Shown piece by piece: positions 25,036 to 33,192 of a DNA stretch of 64,000 nt. Both the position numbers and the translations under genes were made by a program. Location: positions 3,069-67,068 of the forward strand of contig JBEKYD010000005.1 of the NCBI GenBank assembly GCA_049511335.1, in the 5' to 3' direction. Under the pieces are notes generated by a model. That model had not been told where the DNA came from. It made no database searches and saw nothing but the letters and a program-made list of their open reading frames with translations. Every line of letters begins with the position of its first letter. Position 1 is the stretch's first letter. Source of the DNA: JBEKYD01 sp049511335 (GTDB lineage Bacteria; Acidobacteriota; Terriglobia; Bryobacterales; Bryobacteraceae).

Positions 25036-25416
25036 GTGGACCGCGCGGAGAGTGAGAACGTGGCGCTGATCCGGCGCTTCCTCGAGGCATGTGTCCGGGC
25101 AGATCCGGATGAGTTTGCCGGCTACTTCACCGAGGATGCCATCTGGTGGAATGCGCCCTGGGAACCTGTCGAGGGGCGTGAGGCCATTCGCGAGACGCTG
25201 CGCCGCGGAGCAGATCGCATGATTGCGCTGCCCTGGGAGATACGGCACATTGTGGCGGATGGCGACATTGTGATGGTAGAGCGGGTGGACAATTTTCAGG
25301 TGGGAGAGAAGCGCGCCAGAGTTCCCTCGATGGGCATCTTCGAGCTGCGCCACGGAAAGATCGCCGCATGGCGCGATTACTGGGACTTGCAACAGTTCGA
25401 GCGCCAGCTTGGCTGA
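25036..25416 (+). CDS. SnoaL/limonene-epoxide-hydrolase-like (NTF2 fold) protein
   Basis: The product of about 126 aa (GTG start) is a single NTF2-like domain: helix VALIRRFLEACVRADPDEFAGYF, then TEDAIWWNAPWEPVEGREAI, and strands ending IFELRHGKIAAWRDYWD. This is the SnoaL/LEH-type pattern of small cyclases, hydrolases and binding proteins. I prefer the GTG at 25036 because GGGAG lies 5 nt upstream; an in-frame ATG at 25024 lacks such a site and lies just past a terminator. It is convergent with alkB, 12 bp from that stop. The substrate is unknown. Confidence 0.8.
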   Translation: MDRAESENVALIRRFLEACVRADPDEFAGYFTEDAIWWNAPWEPVEGREAIRETLRRGADRMIALPWEIRHIVADGDIVMVERVDNFQVGEKRARVPSMGIFELRHGKIAAWRDYWDLQQFERQLG

Positions 25417-25428
25417 AGGCCAAGCGCA

Positions 25429-26073
25429 TCAGAAAACCTTTCGGAAAGTAAGATTGATGCGGGCGGCGCCGGTCAGCGGATGCTGGCCGTCTTTTAAGGG
25501 GGCGACGCCGTGATAGACGAAGCGGGCGGGACCGCCCCAGACGGCGACGTCGCCCGTTTCGACGCGCAGGCGGAGCACCGGATCCGAGCGTCGTTTGCCG
25601 CCCCACAGGAATACGGCGGGGAGGCCCAGGGAGACCGAAACGATGGGAGCCCAGGCGTCGTTTTCGTCGCGGTTGTGAAGGCCCAGTTTGGCGCCCGCCA
25701 GGTAGCGGTTGATCAGGCAAGCGTGGGGATCGTAATGCGGAAAACCGGCCTCGGCGGCGGCGCGCAGGGCGAGATCGAGAAACGCGGCGGGCATGGCAGG
25801 CCAGGGCCGGTGGGTATCGGGGTCGACAGGATCGTAGCGGTATCCGGAGCGATCGGAAACCCAGCCGACACGGCCGCAGTTGGTCATGGCGACAGACATG
25901 GTATAACCGCCTGGCGTGACCAAGTGGCGAAAGGGCGCGGCCTGGGCGACGCGCGCCACTTCTTCGACCAGCGCGGGTGCTTCGGAGCTGGCGAAGCCGC
26001 GCAACAGGACCGCGCCCTCTTCGAGCGGCAGGTTCGCGCGTGGAAGCGATTCGCCGTCGAACAGAGGAGTCAC
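25429..26073 (-). CDS. alkB: AlkB-like Fe(II)/2-oxoglutarate dioxygenase with altered iron motif
   Basis: This 214-aa protein matches AlkB, which repairs alkylated bases by oxidative demethylation, along its length: ACLINRY, then APIVSVSLGLPAVF, GDVAVWGG, FVYHGV and RINLTFR. The last two keep the second iron-ligand His and the 2-oxoglutarate Arg residues. At the position of the HxD iron motif (HQDKDE in E. coli AlkB) it reads HNRDEND, so the Asp ligand is missing and one residue is deleted. Activity is therefore doubtful. The GTG start overlaps the upstream S4 gene stop. Confidence 0.88.
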   Translation of the reverse strand: MTPLFDGESLPRANLPLEEGAVLLRGFASSEAPALVEEVARVAQAAPFRHLVTPGGYTMSVAMTNCGRVGWVSDRSGYRYDPVDPDTHRPWPAMPAAFLDLALRAAAEAGFPHYDPHACLINRYLAGAKLGLHNRDENDAWAPIVSVSLGLPAVFLWGGKRRSDPVLRLRVETGDVAVWGGPARFVYHGVAPLKDGQHPLTGAARINLTFRKVF

Positions 26074-26441
26074 CCTCTACCCCGAACCCGGTCGATTACG
26101 CGCCGATCGCGTTTCGAGGGCTTGCCTTGCCGCCACGTGTCAAACCGCGGCTCGGCTTTGCGTTCTTCGGCCAGTTTCAGCCGCAATTCCCGGCTTGCCT
26201 CGGTTTCGTGGTAGAGCGTTTGCGCAACCGGGGCCGGGCCGCGGATCTCGCTGAGGGCCAAGACCTCGACCTCGAAATCGCCGCCCTCGTTCTTCACTTG
26301 CAACAGGTCGCCGATGCGGACCTCGCGCGCGGCCTTGGCCGGTTGCCCGTTGGAGTGAATCCTGCCGAGCTCGCAAGCCCGCCCGGCAAGGGAGCGCGTT
26401 TTGAAGAAACGGGCGGCCCAGAGCCACTTGTCCATTCTCAC
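26070..26441 (-). CDS. S4 domain RNA-binding protein, Hsp15-like
   Basis: This 123-aa protein begins with an S4 RNA-binding domain: MRMDKWLWAARFFKTRSLA, then CELGRIHSNGQPAKAAREVRIGDLLQV. The C-terminus is basic (KPSKRDRRVIDRVRGRG). It is close to Hsp15, which binds stalled 50S subunits carrying nascent chains. Its stop overlaps the alkB GTG in a GTGA overlap, so the two are co-translated. The pairing with alkB may mean a shared stress response but this is inference. Confidence 0.9.
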   Translation of the reverse strand: MRMDKWLWAARFFKTRSLAGRACELGRIHSNGQPAKAAREVRIGDLLQVKNEGGDFEVEVLALSEIRGPAPVAQTLYHETEASRELRLKLAEERKAEPRFDTWRQGKPSKRDRRVIDRVRGRG

Positions 26442-26535
26442 GCGGGTGATCCTCTCATTCTTTTACCACGGCGGGAGCATGAATTGTTGCAATCGTGATA
26501 CACCCCCTTGTGCCCGCATCAGCACCGAGCGCCAG

Positions 26536-26616
26536 AGGTGGGACAGACCATCGTTTTTCGTGGTCTGTCAGGCCGCAACCGACGACAGACGACAAAAAAC
26601 GATCATCTGTCCCACC
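26536..26616. repeat. palindromic dispersed repeat, copy B (reverse orientation)
   Basis: The segment runs from AGGTGGGACAGACCATCG to CGATCATCTGTCCCACC and is the reverse complement of copy A with a shortened centre. It lies 9 bp from the stop of modA and could act as its 3' stem. Confidence 0.8.
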
Positions 26617-26625
26617 CGGGTCAGC

Positions 26626-27438
26626 TTATCTTCCCGGCGAGCCCCGGCGCGGCAGCGAGAAGCCGTACTGAGTGAGGATGGCGCGGGCCTGCGGGCCCAT
26701 CATCCAGGCGCGGAATTGGGTGGCGGCGCGTGACCCCTTGGCACGGGAGAGAATCACGCCGCATTGCTCGATTGGCGGGTAAGAGGCGGGCGGCACCTCC
26801 CAGGAACGTCCTTTGCCGCGGGCGGCCGGCGCCACTGCTAGAGACTCGGCTACCAGGCCGGCTTCGGCCGCGCCGCTTTCTACAAACTCGAAGGTCTGCG
26901 CGATGTTTTCCCCGATCACTAGTTTGGGAGCGATCCGATCGTAAACGCCCAGCGAGCGCAACGCGGCTTCAGCGGCGCGGCCATAGGGGGCGTGCCGCGG
27001 GTTGGCCATGGCCACGTGGTGGACGGACGGCTCTTCCAGGGCATGAATTCCCAGCCGGTCGAGATCGAGCGGCGATTGGGCCGGCACCCAGAGCACAATG
27101 CGGCCAGTGCCATACACGAACAGCGAACCGGCCACGGCTGCTCCCTCCGCCACCAGGCGCCTGGGATATTCCACGTCGGCTGAGAGAAAGACATCAAATG
27201 GCGCGCCATTGCGGATCTGGGAATAGTAATTCCCCGACGAGCCATAAGCCGGTGTGAGCATGATTTCGGGACGGGTGGCGTGGAAGCGCTGCTGGAGGGC
27301 GGGGAAGGCAAAGCGCAGGTCGGCGGCGGCGGCGATATTGAGGTTCGCTGGACGCGTAGGCCGGGCGCAGGCGGCGAGTAAGATAAGAACCGCAGAGGCC
27401 GCGAATCGGTCGCGAAAACCAGATATCGTCTTGCGCAA
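26626..27438 (-). CDS. modA: molybdate ABC transporter substrate-binding lipoprotein ModA
   Basis: The 270-aa product (TTG start at 27438) begins with a signal sequence and lipobox LILLAACA. The binding protein fold follows: LNIAAAADLRFAFPAL, YGSSGNYYSQI (oxyanion loop) and FDVFLSADVEYPRRL. Later there are MANPRHAPYGRAAEAAL and ETFEFVESGAAEAGLVA-type strands. The family binds molybdate or tungstate for an ABC importer. No modB or modC is adjacent, but a remnant of a molybdate-type regulator lies just upstream on the opposite strand. Longer frames further upstream are false. Confidence 0.87.
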   Translation of the reverse strand: MRKTISGFRDRFAASAVLILLAACARPTRPANLNIAAAADLRFAFPALQQRFHATRPEIMLTPAYGSSGNYYSQIRNGAPFDVFLSADVEYPRRLVAEGAAVAGSLFVYGTGRIVLWVPAQSPLDLDRLGIHALEEPSVHHVAMANPRHAPYGRAAEAALRSLGVYDRIAPKLVIGENIAQTFEFVESGAAEAGLVAESLAVAPAARGKGRSWEVPPASYPPIEQCGVILSRAKGSRAATQFRAWMMGPQARAILTQYGFSLPRRGSPGR

Positions 27439-27497
27439 GCGACCATGATAACAACCGGCGCAAGAGTGATTCTGAATGGTTTCTTCCAAATCTCGAG

Positions 27498-27752
27498 ATG
27501 CGGAAAGCGGCCACGACTCAGACAAGCCGCGCGACGGATTGCTGCATCGCCACGCGCTCGGCGGCGCGCGCCTTCGGGCTCGACTTTGTGCCGCTCGAAA
27601 GCAACCGCTACGACCTGGTGCTGCGGGCCGAAGACCTGCAAACGGCCGCGGTCGAGCGCTTTTTTGAGACGCTGGCGCAATCCGCCGTGCGCCGGGAACT
27701 GGAAACGCTGTGCGGTTACGACACGCGCGAAACCGGCCGGCGGCTGGTGTGA
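27498..27752 (+). pseudogene. C-terminal remnant of a PBP-domain (molybdate-type) transcriptional regulator
   Basis: The 84-codon frame from about residue 11 reads ATDCCIATRSAARAFGLDFVPLE, then YDLVLRAEDLQTAAVERFF and RRELETLCGYDTRETGRRLV. This is the end of the periplasmic-binding-type ligand domain found in MoeA-like fusions and HTH regulators of molybdate genes. The DNA-binding part and most of the ligand domain are gone. It sits divergent from modA, the usual place of such a regulator. I infer a 5' deletion. The first ten residues have no family match and are probably not original. Confidence 0.75.
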
Positions 27753-27777
27753 TGAGATTCACTCTCAGCCGCGTCAA

Positions 27778-27800
27778 CTGACGACTGATAACTGACAACT
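27778..27800. repeat. ACTGACGACTGATAACTGACAACTG short-repeat fragment
   Basis: Units of the ACTGACAACTG family lie between the regulator remnant and the giant repeat-protein gene. Confidence 0.5.
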
Positions 27801-27807
27801 GTTAACT

Positions 27808-30800
27808 TCAATGCACCTGGACCGTCACGCCGGCCTGCGTCGTATAGGTCGTACCGCTCGAACTCAGCGTGATAAGGAGAGGTTGCGCGCCCGCCGTGAG
27901 GCCGGTCGGAATCTGCAAGTTGACCTGCATGACTCCCTCCACGTCTCCCGGCGCCGAACCCTGGTACTTCACCGCCGCGGGAAGGCCGCCTACTGTGGCG
28001 GTCGCCAGCAAGGCGATGGTCTTCAGGCCGGACCCGTTGGTGGGAATGACTCCGCCTGTGACGCCGGCCGGCGAAGTGTTGCCGGTACCGCTCAAATATA
28101 CGGCGATGACGTCGCCCGCCGAAGCTGGCTGGCTCGGTCCATTTACGGTGCCGTTTTGGTTCACAATGGCTCCCGGACCGGTGCCCTGCTGGTTTTGGGT
28201 ATAAATGCCGGGAACGGCGTTGGACACGTTATAGGTAAGCGGCGCCGATTTAACACCCAGGTAAGTCACCTGCAGAACGGTGGTGGGACGTCCGCCAATT
28301 TCAAACGGCACCATCACGCTGGTTTGATTGGCACTGACGTAGATGATCGGCGCTGGAGTGCCGTCGAAGGTCACTTGCGTGTTGGAAACCGTAGTGGCCA
28401 CCGAACCGCCCGAAGTCAATTGCAAACCGGCCAAGGTGGCAGGCCCGATTCCCGTTCCGAATATCACGATGTTTTCTCCGGGGGCCACGGAGCCGGTAGC
28501 GTAACTTCCGGCGTTCGCCACGCCTCCAATGGCAGGCGTAGGCACCGCCGCCACCGTCAGATTCACCGTAAGGGCCGTTGTCTGAGTGGAGGCTGTGGAA
28601 CTGACAGTGACCGTGGCGGAGTAAGTGCTGGCGGCCAGCCCGTTGGTTACGATGCTGAACGAAAGCGTAGCCGGCGTGGTGCCGCTGGTTGGCGTTACCT
28701 GCAGCCACGCGCCGCCATCGGTCGTCTTAATAGATACGGTAAAGGGGGCCGACCCTCCGCTGGAGGTGACCGACGCCGTCTGCGCCGCCGGAGCGGAGGC
28801 ATTCAGCACATAGTTGAATGGAAGGCTTGAAGGCGTCACCGCCAGAGACTGCGCCGGCACCACAGTTAGCGTAACGGGAATCGTGATCGGACTGCCCGTG
28901 GCGCCATTCGCCGTAATGGTGACGCTGCCCGTGTATCCGCCGGTGGCCAGTGCCGCGCTGCTCGCCGAAACGGTCACGTTCCCGCCGCTATAGGTTGCGC
29001 TCAGCCAATTCGCGGAAGAACCACTGGCCATGGCTACCGAAAGGGTATAAGCCAGCGAGCTGGGTGTAGTGGTTACCGTCACCTGCTGCGTTGCCGGTGT
29101 AGGCGTTCCAGCCGCTTCCGTGAAGGAAAGTGAGGTAGGCGAGGCCGAAATGGAGCCGGCGGTCAACGTAAGGGTGACGGGCACGTTCACAGCCGCTGTA
29201 TTTGGCGCCGAAACCGTCACCGAACCGCTGTAAGTTCCGACGGGCAGGTTGGCGGTGCTGGCGCTCACCGTCAAGGTGGCCGGCGTCGTGCCCGTGGTGG
29301 GAGTTACGGCAAGCCAGGACGGAATCATAGCAGGTGACTGGGTAATGGTGGCAACGGCCGTGTAATTGACCGGGTTGCCGTTAGTGGTGAGCTGGAACGT
29401 TGTCGAGGCCGGCGCCGGCCCTCCCGCGATCCCGGTGAAGGAAAGAGAGGTAGGATTGGCGGATAGAACCGCGGACGTCACCTGGAACGTGACGGGGATT
29501 GTCACCGGGCTGTTGGCCACCGCGGCGCTTCCCGTCGCGGTAACGGTGATGGTGCCGGCATAGGTGCCGGCCGAAAGCAGACCCGGGATCACGGACACGG
29601 TCACCACATTCGAACCGGAAACCGTGGAGCCGGTCAATGGCGCCACAAACAGCCAACTGTTGCCGCCGGTCGCGGTGGCAAATATCACGCTGTAGTTGAG
29701 CGTCGCGCCGGGATCCGTGCTGGACAGCGTAATAGTCTGTGCCGCGGGTGTCGCGCCGCTCTGCTGGGCTGTAAAGCTGAGGGACTGCGCGCTGGTCACA
29801 AGCAGCGGATTGCTACTCACATAGAGAGTCACTGGAATGGTGATGGGGCTGCCCGGAGCTGCCGCGCCGGTGGCGGCGTTGGTCACGTTTATCGTAATCG
29901 TCCCCGCACAGGTTCCCGAAGTCAGGCCGGTAGTGGTGACGCTGGCTGAGAAACTGCCAGCCGTGTTCCCGCTGACGCTGCCGCTGGCGTTGCCGCTCAA
30001 AGTCAACCATGCGCCTCCGCATTGGGTGGAAGCCGCCGTGGCGCTGTAATTGAGCGCAGCGCCGGTGCTGGAGGTGATCGACACGTTTTGCGCCGCCGGC
30101 TGCGACTTACCTATCTCATAGACGAATGAAATCGCCTGTGGAGTATACACGGGCACCGCGTCGTTGGCCACCGTGAGCACTACCGGAATGTTTTGCGCTC
30201 CATTCCCCGCGCCGCTGGGTGTCACCGTAATCGTTCCGTTATAAGTGCCCACAGGCAGCCCCGCGGGATTCACCGATACCGAAAACGGCGTGCCCGTGAC
30301 GGTGCTGGTGGGAGTAACCGCGAGCCAGCCCCCGCCGGTCGTGGTCCAAGTGATCGTAATCGGCAATTGCCCGGTAGCGGAACTGGGCGCAACCGCGGTG
30401 GAAACGGCCGTCACGCTCTGCGCCGCGGGCGTCGAGCCGTTCAATTCATACAAGAAACTCAGAGTGTTCGAAGGCACGCTCAGCAGCGGCGAATTAGAAA
30501 CCAGCAGCGCCACCGGAATATTCGGCGTTGCGATGACCGCAGCGGGCGTGGCGATGTTCAAGTTGCCCGTATAAGTAAATCCGGGTGTAAGGGTATCGGC
30601 TGTGTTGTAACTGATGGTGACTTGCACACTACCCCCGCCAGGGATGGTGCCGCTCGAAGGATTCACCAGAATCCAGTCCTGGCCGGAAGGATTTGGATTT
30701 ACCGATGGAACGATCGAGTACGACTGCGTCGCAGTGCCGCTGGCGCTCAAGGTTACGATCTGCGAAACCGAGTTATTCGCTCCGCCGATCTGATATTCCA

Positions 30801-31482
30801 GCGAAAGGGAGGAACTGCTGACGGTTACCGTCGCTTCCGGTGTCACGGTCAGCGTGACCCCAATCGATAGAGGCGTGCCCGTAGCCGGCGTAATGGTGAT
30901 GTTGGTGTTGTAGGTTCCGGCTGTCAGCAAGGTGGCCGCGGAAGTCAGCGCCACTATCGCCGATCCGGGCACGTTGCCGGCGGAGGTCACAGTCAGCCAG
31001 GTGGCGCCCGAAGACGCGGCGAACGAGGTCGGGCTCCCGGTCAGCGAGATCGTCTGCGTTGCCGGCAGCCCCTCGCCGAGCTGATAACTGAAGCTCAAGG
31101 CGCTGGGATTTGCTCCCACCGCGCTCACCTGCAGATTCACCTGCACGTTGACTACGTTGCTGGTACTGTTCAGATTGATGATTTCGAGATTTCCGGTATA
31201 GTATCCCGCTCCGAGCGACGTCGGATTCATGGTCACCGTGACATTCTGAGGCGTGTATCCGCTGTTAGGTGTCGTAGAAAGCCAGGTGACGTTCGGAAAG
31301 ATGGCGAACTGAATCGATGCGCCGCTGCTGGTTATGTTGAGCGATTGGGTCTGGCTCGCGCCGCCTAGCGAGGACGCAAAGCTGAGTGAAGTTGGGCTGA
31401 CGCTCATGGTTTGCGCGGCCAGGCTTGCAGCCACCAAGAGCAGGGACAGAACAAGAACGGAAAGAGAACGGGAAGTACGCAC
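27808..31482 (-). CDS. giant exported repeat protein: BACON-like repeats plus TIGR03437 C-terminal domain
   Basis: From the GTG at 31482 the product is 1224 aa. GGAGGA 5-6 nt upstream supports this start; frames that continue further upstream are not supported. A signal peptide (LSVLVLSLLLVAASLAAQ) is followed by about ten repeats of ~90-95 residues. Each has an SP-type opening (VSPTSLSF), a TPAAQT-like middle and a WLxVTP, GTY.G.ITVT end. These look like BACON/immunoglobulin-like modules. The last ~230 residues (GGVANAGSYATGSVAPGENIVIFG onward) match the acidobacterial TIGR03437 C-terminal domain. It is probably secreted or surface-bound and may bind carbohydrate or partners. Confidence 0.85.
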   Translation of the reverse strand: MRTSRSLSVLVLSLLLVAASLAAQTMSVSPTSLSFASSLGGASQTQSLNITSSGASIQFAIFPNVTWLSTTPNSGYTPQNVTVTMNPTSLGAGYYTGNLEIINLNSTSNVVNVQVNLQVSAVGANPSALSFSYQLGEGLPATQTISLTGSPTSFAASSGATWLTVTSAGNVPGSAIVALTSAATLLTAGTYNTNITITPATGTPLSIGVTLTVTPEATVTVSSSSLSLEYQIGGANNSVSQIVTLSASGTATQSYSIVPSVNPNPSGQDWILVNPSSGTIPGGGSVQVTISYNTADTLTPGFTYTGNLNIATPAAVIATPNIPVALLVSNSPLLSVPSNTLSFLYELNGSTPAAQSVTAVSTAVAPSSATGQLPITITWTTTGGGWLAVTPTSTVTGTPFSVSVNPAGLPVGTYNGTITVTPSGAGNGAQNIPVVLTVANDAVPVYTPQAISFVYEIGKSQPAAQNVSITSSTGAALNYSATAASTQCGGAWLTLSGNASGSVSGNTAGSFSASVTTTGLTSGTCAGTITINVTNAATGAAAPGSPITIPVTLYVSSNPLLVTSAQSLSFTAQQSGATPAAQTITLSSTDPGATLNYSVIFATATGGNSWLFVAPLTGSTVSGSNVVTVSVIPGLLSAGTYAGTITVTATGSAAVANSPVTIPVTFQVTSAVLSANPTSLSFTGIAGGPAPASTTFQLTTNGNPVNYTAVATITQSPAMIPSWLAVTPTTGTTPATLTVSASTANLPVGTYSGSVTVSAPNTAAVNVPVTLTLTAGSISASPTSLSFTEAAGTPTPATQQVTVTTTPSSLAYTLSVAMASGSSANWLSATYSGGNVTVSASSAALATGGYTGSVTITANGATGSPITIPVTLTVVPAQSLAVTPSSLPFNYVLNASAPAAQTASVTSSGGSAPFTVSIKTTDGGAWLQVTPTSGTTPATLSFSIVTNGLAASTYSATVTVSSTASTQTTALTVNLTVAAVPTPAIGGVANAGSYATGSVAPGENIVIFGTGIGPATLAGLQLTSGGSVATTVSNTQVTFDGTPAPIIYVSANQTSVMVPFEIGGRPTTVLQVTYLGVKSAPLTYNVSNAVPGIYTQNQQGTGPGAIVNQNGTVNGPSQPASAGDVIAVYLSGTGNTSPAGVTGGVIPTNGSGLKTIALLATATVGGLPAAVKYQGSAPGDVEGVMQVNLQIPTGLTAGAQPLLITLSSSGTTYTTQAGVTVQVH

Positions 31483-31785
31483 AGAGATCCTCCAATGGGG
31501 CAATCCGGACGGGTAGACGCCTTTAACCGTGCTTAACCTTTGCACGCCGCCTGCCGTCAACGAACCCTCCTCGGACATCATGCGCTGATTATCCTTTGTA
31601 CGCAATAGATCCGGGGACTTACGCAATTTCCGGGAGTCGGTTCCGGGGCCGCACCACCGCCGCCAATGCGCCCCCGCCTGACACACCTACTGTTCCCTGA
31701 GGCCACGCGACGAAGGCCGGCAGAAAGGTTGCGGAAGACCTTTGAGGGCTTCACCGGTTAAAGCCGGCGCCACCCGTTTTGCTCC
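31483..31785. other. 303-bp spacer between the giant repeat protein and M20 peptidase
   Basis: On the minus strand it contains a weak promoter-like TTGACG (31555-31560) and TTAAGC (31531-31536), 18 bp apart, in front of the repeat-protein gene. A short GCCGGC-type stem is near 31764. I see no gene, RNA or known repeat family in the rest. Confidence 0.35.
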
Positions 31786-33171
31786 TCACTCGCCCGTCGA
31801 CAGCGTTTTCACCAGCTCGTACAGAAACTGCTGCCCTTCATAAAAAGAGCGAACGCCAATGCGCTCATCCCTGCCGTGGGCGCGGACGTCGTCACGCTCG
31901 TAGAAGAACCCCTGCACGCCGTAGGTCGGGATGCCGGTGGCGCGCAGCGAACGGCCGTCGGTGGCCCCGGTGCTCATGGTGGGCAGCACAATCACGCCCG
32001 GCCACATGCTGTCGGAAATCTTGGCCATGGCCCGCATCAGGTCGGGCCTCAATGCAGAAGTGGGCGAGTTTTCCTCCTGATTGCCGATGGAAATCTTCAC
32101 CTGGTCGTCCGCCACCACCTTTTTCAATTCGCCCAGCACATAGTCGAGCGAATCGTCGGGCTGTACACGGCAATTCACGTTGGCGGCCGCCAATTGCGGC
32201 AGCGCGTTGGTGGCGTGGCCACCTTCCAGCATGGTGGCGACGCAGGTGGTGCGCAGCATCGAATTCCAGGCCGGCGACGCGGCCGCGATGCGCTTCATCG
32301 CCTCCTTATCGCCCGTCGAGGCCGCTGCCAGGTCGGCCTTTGCGCCGGTGGTATCGATCTTCGCCATCCCGGCGAAATACGCGCGGGTGACGTCGGTGAC
32401 TTTCATCGGGAAAGCGAATTGGCTCAGGCGCACCAGCGCGCCGGCCAGATGATAGATGGCATTGTCGGGCACCGGCAGCGAGCTGTGGCCGCCCTTGTTG
32501 CGGACTTCCAGGCGAACGTCCAGGTACCACTTCTCGGCGGCCTGCATATCGTTGGAGATGCGCTTGCCGTCCACCATGCTGCCGCGGCCGCCTTCATTCA
32601 GCGCAAACTCGGCATCGATCAGGTCGCGATGGTTTTTGATCAGCCAGTCCACCCCGTTGTACGGGCCCCCGCCTTCCTCGTCGGCCGTCAGCGCCACGAT
32701 CAGGTCGCGGTCCGGCCGGAAGCCCTCGCGCTTGTAGCGGATCAGATTCTCCACCCAGACCGTGACTTGGGCTTTATCGTCGGACGAGCCGCGGCCGTAA
32801 TAGTAACCGTCCTTTTCGAGGAAGGTGAACGGGTCCGTGCTCCAGTCCTCGCGCTTGGCTTCCACCACATCGGTGTGTGCCAAGAGCAGCAGCGGTTTGC
32901 GCTTGCCGGTGCCACGATAGCGCACCACCAGGTTCGCCTTCTTCGGGATGGCGCCACCCATGAACATGTCGGCGTCGGAAAAACCGGCCGCGCGCAGGCG
33001 CTTGGCAATGGCCTCTACCACCGGCGTCGTCGCGCCGGTAGTGAATCCCGACTTGATCTCGATGATTTCCTTGAATATGTCATGAGCCAACTGCCGGTCG
33101 GCCTCGGGCGGCATATTAGACGCGGCCAAGCAGGCGAACGGAACGATAGCGAGCGGAAAGAAACGCGGCAT
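31786..33171 (-). CDS. exported M20/M28-clan peptidase (M20 family)
   Basis: This 461-aa protein starts with a signal peptide (FFPLAIVPFACLAAS) and is an M20 carboxypeptidase/aminoacylase-type enzyme. Metal ligands are visible: LLLAHTDVVEA (His, Asp near residue 98), GRGSSDDKAQ (bridging Asp), TADEEGGG (catalytic Glu and ligand Glu) and a late His in DDVRAHGRDERI. A lid/dimerisation domain follows (residues ~205-330). The length is typical. It probably releases amino acids from peptides outside the cytoplasm. The gene lies upstream of the giant repeat protein on the same strand, with 303 bp between. Confidence 0.9.
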   Translation of the reverse strand: MPRFFPLAIVPFACLAASNMPPEADRQLAHDIFKEIIEIKSGFTTGATTPVVEAIAKRLRAAGFSDADMFMGGAIPKKANLVVRYRGTGKRKPLLLLAHTDVVEAKREDWSTDPFTFLEKDGYYYGRGSSDDKAQVTVWVENLIRYKREGFRPDRDLIVALTADEEGGGPYNGVDWLIKNHRDLIDAEFALNEGGRGSMVDGKRISNDMQAAEKWYLDVRLEVRNKGGHSSLPVPDNAIYHLAGALVRLSQFAFPMKVTDVTRAYFAGMAKIDTTGAKADLAAASTGDKEAMKRIAAASPAWNSMLRTTCVATMLEGGHATNALPQLAAANVNCRVQPDDSLDYVLGELKKVVADDQVKISIGNQEENSPTSALRPDLMRAMAKISDSMWPGVIVLPTMSTGATDGRSLRATGIPTYGVQGFFYERDDVRAHGRDERIGVRSFYEGQQFLYELVKTLSTGE

Positions 33172-33192
33172 GGCCCATTATGCCACGCGCTT

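Noticed and set aside
26626..27798. 390-codon version of ModA
   Set aside because: The extra N-terminal part has no family match and overlaps the regulator remnant; the lipoprotein start at 27438 fits.
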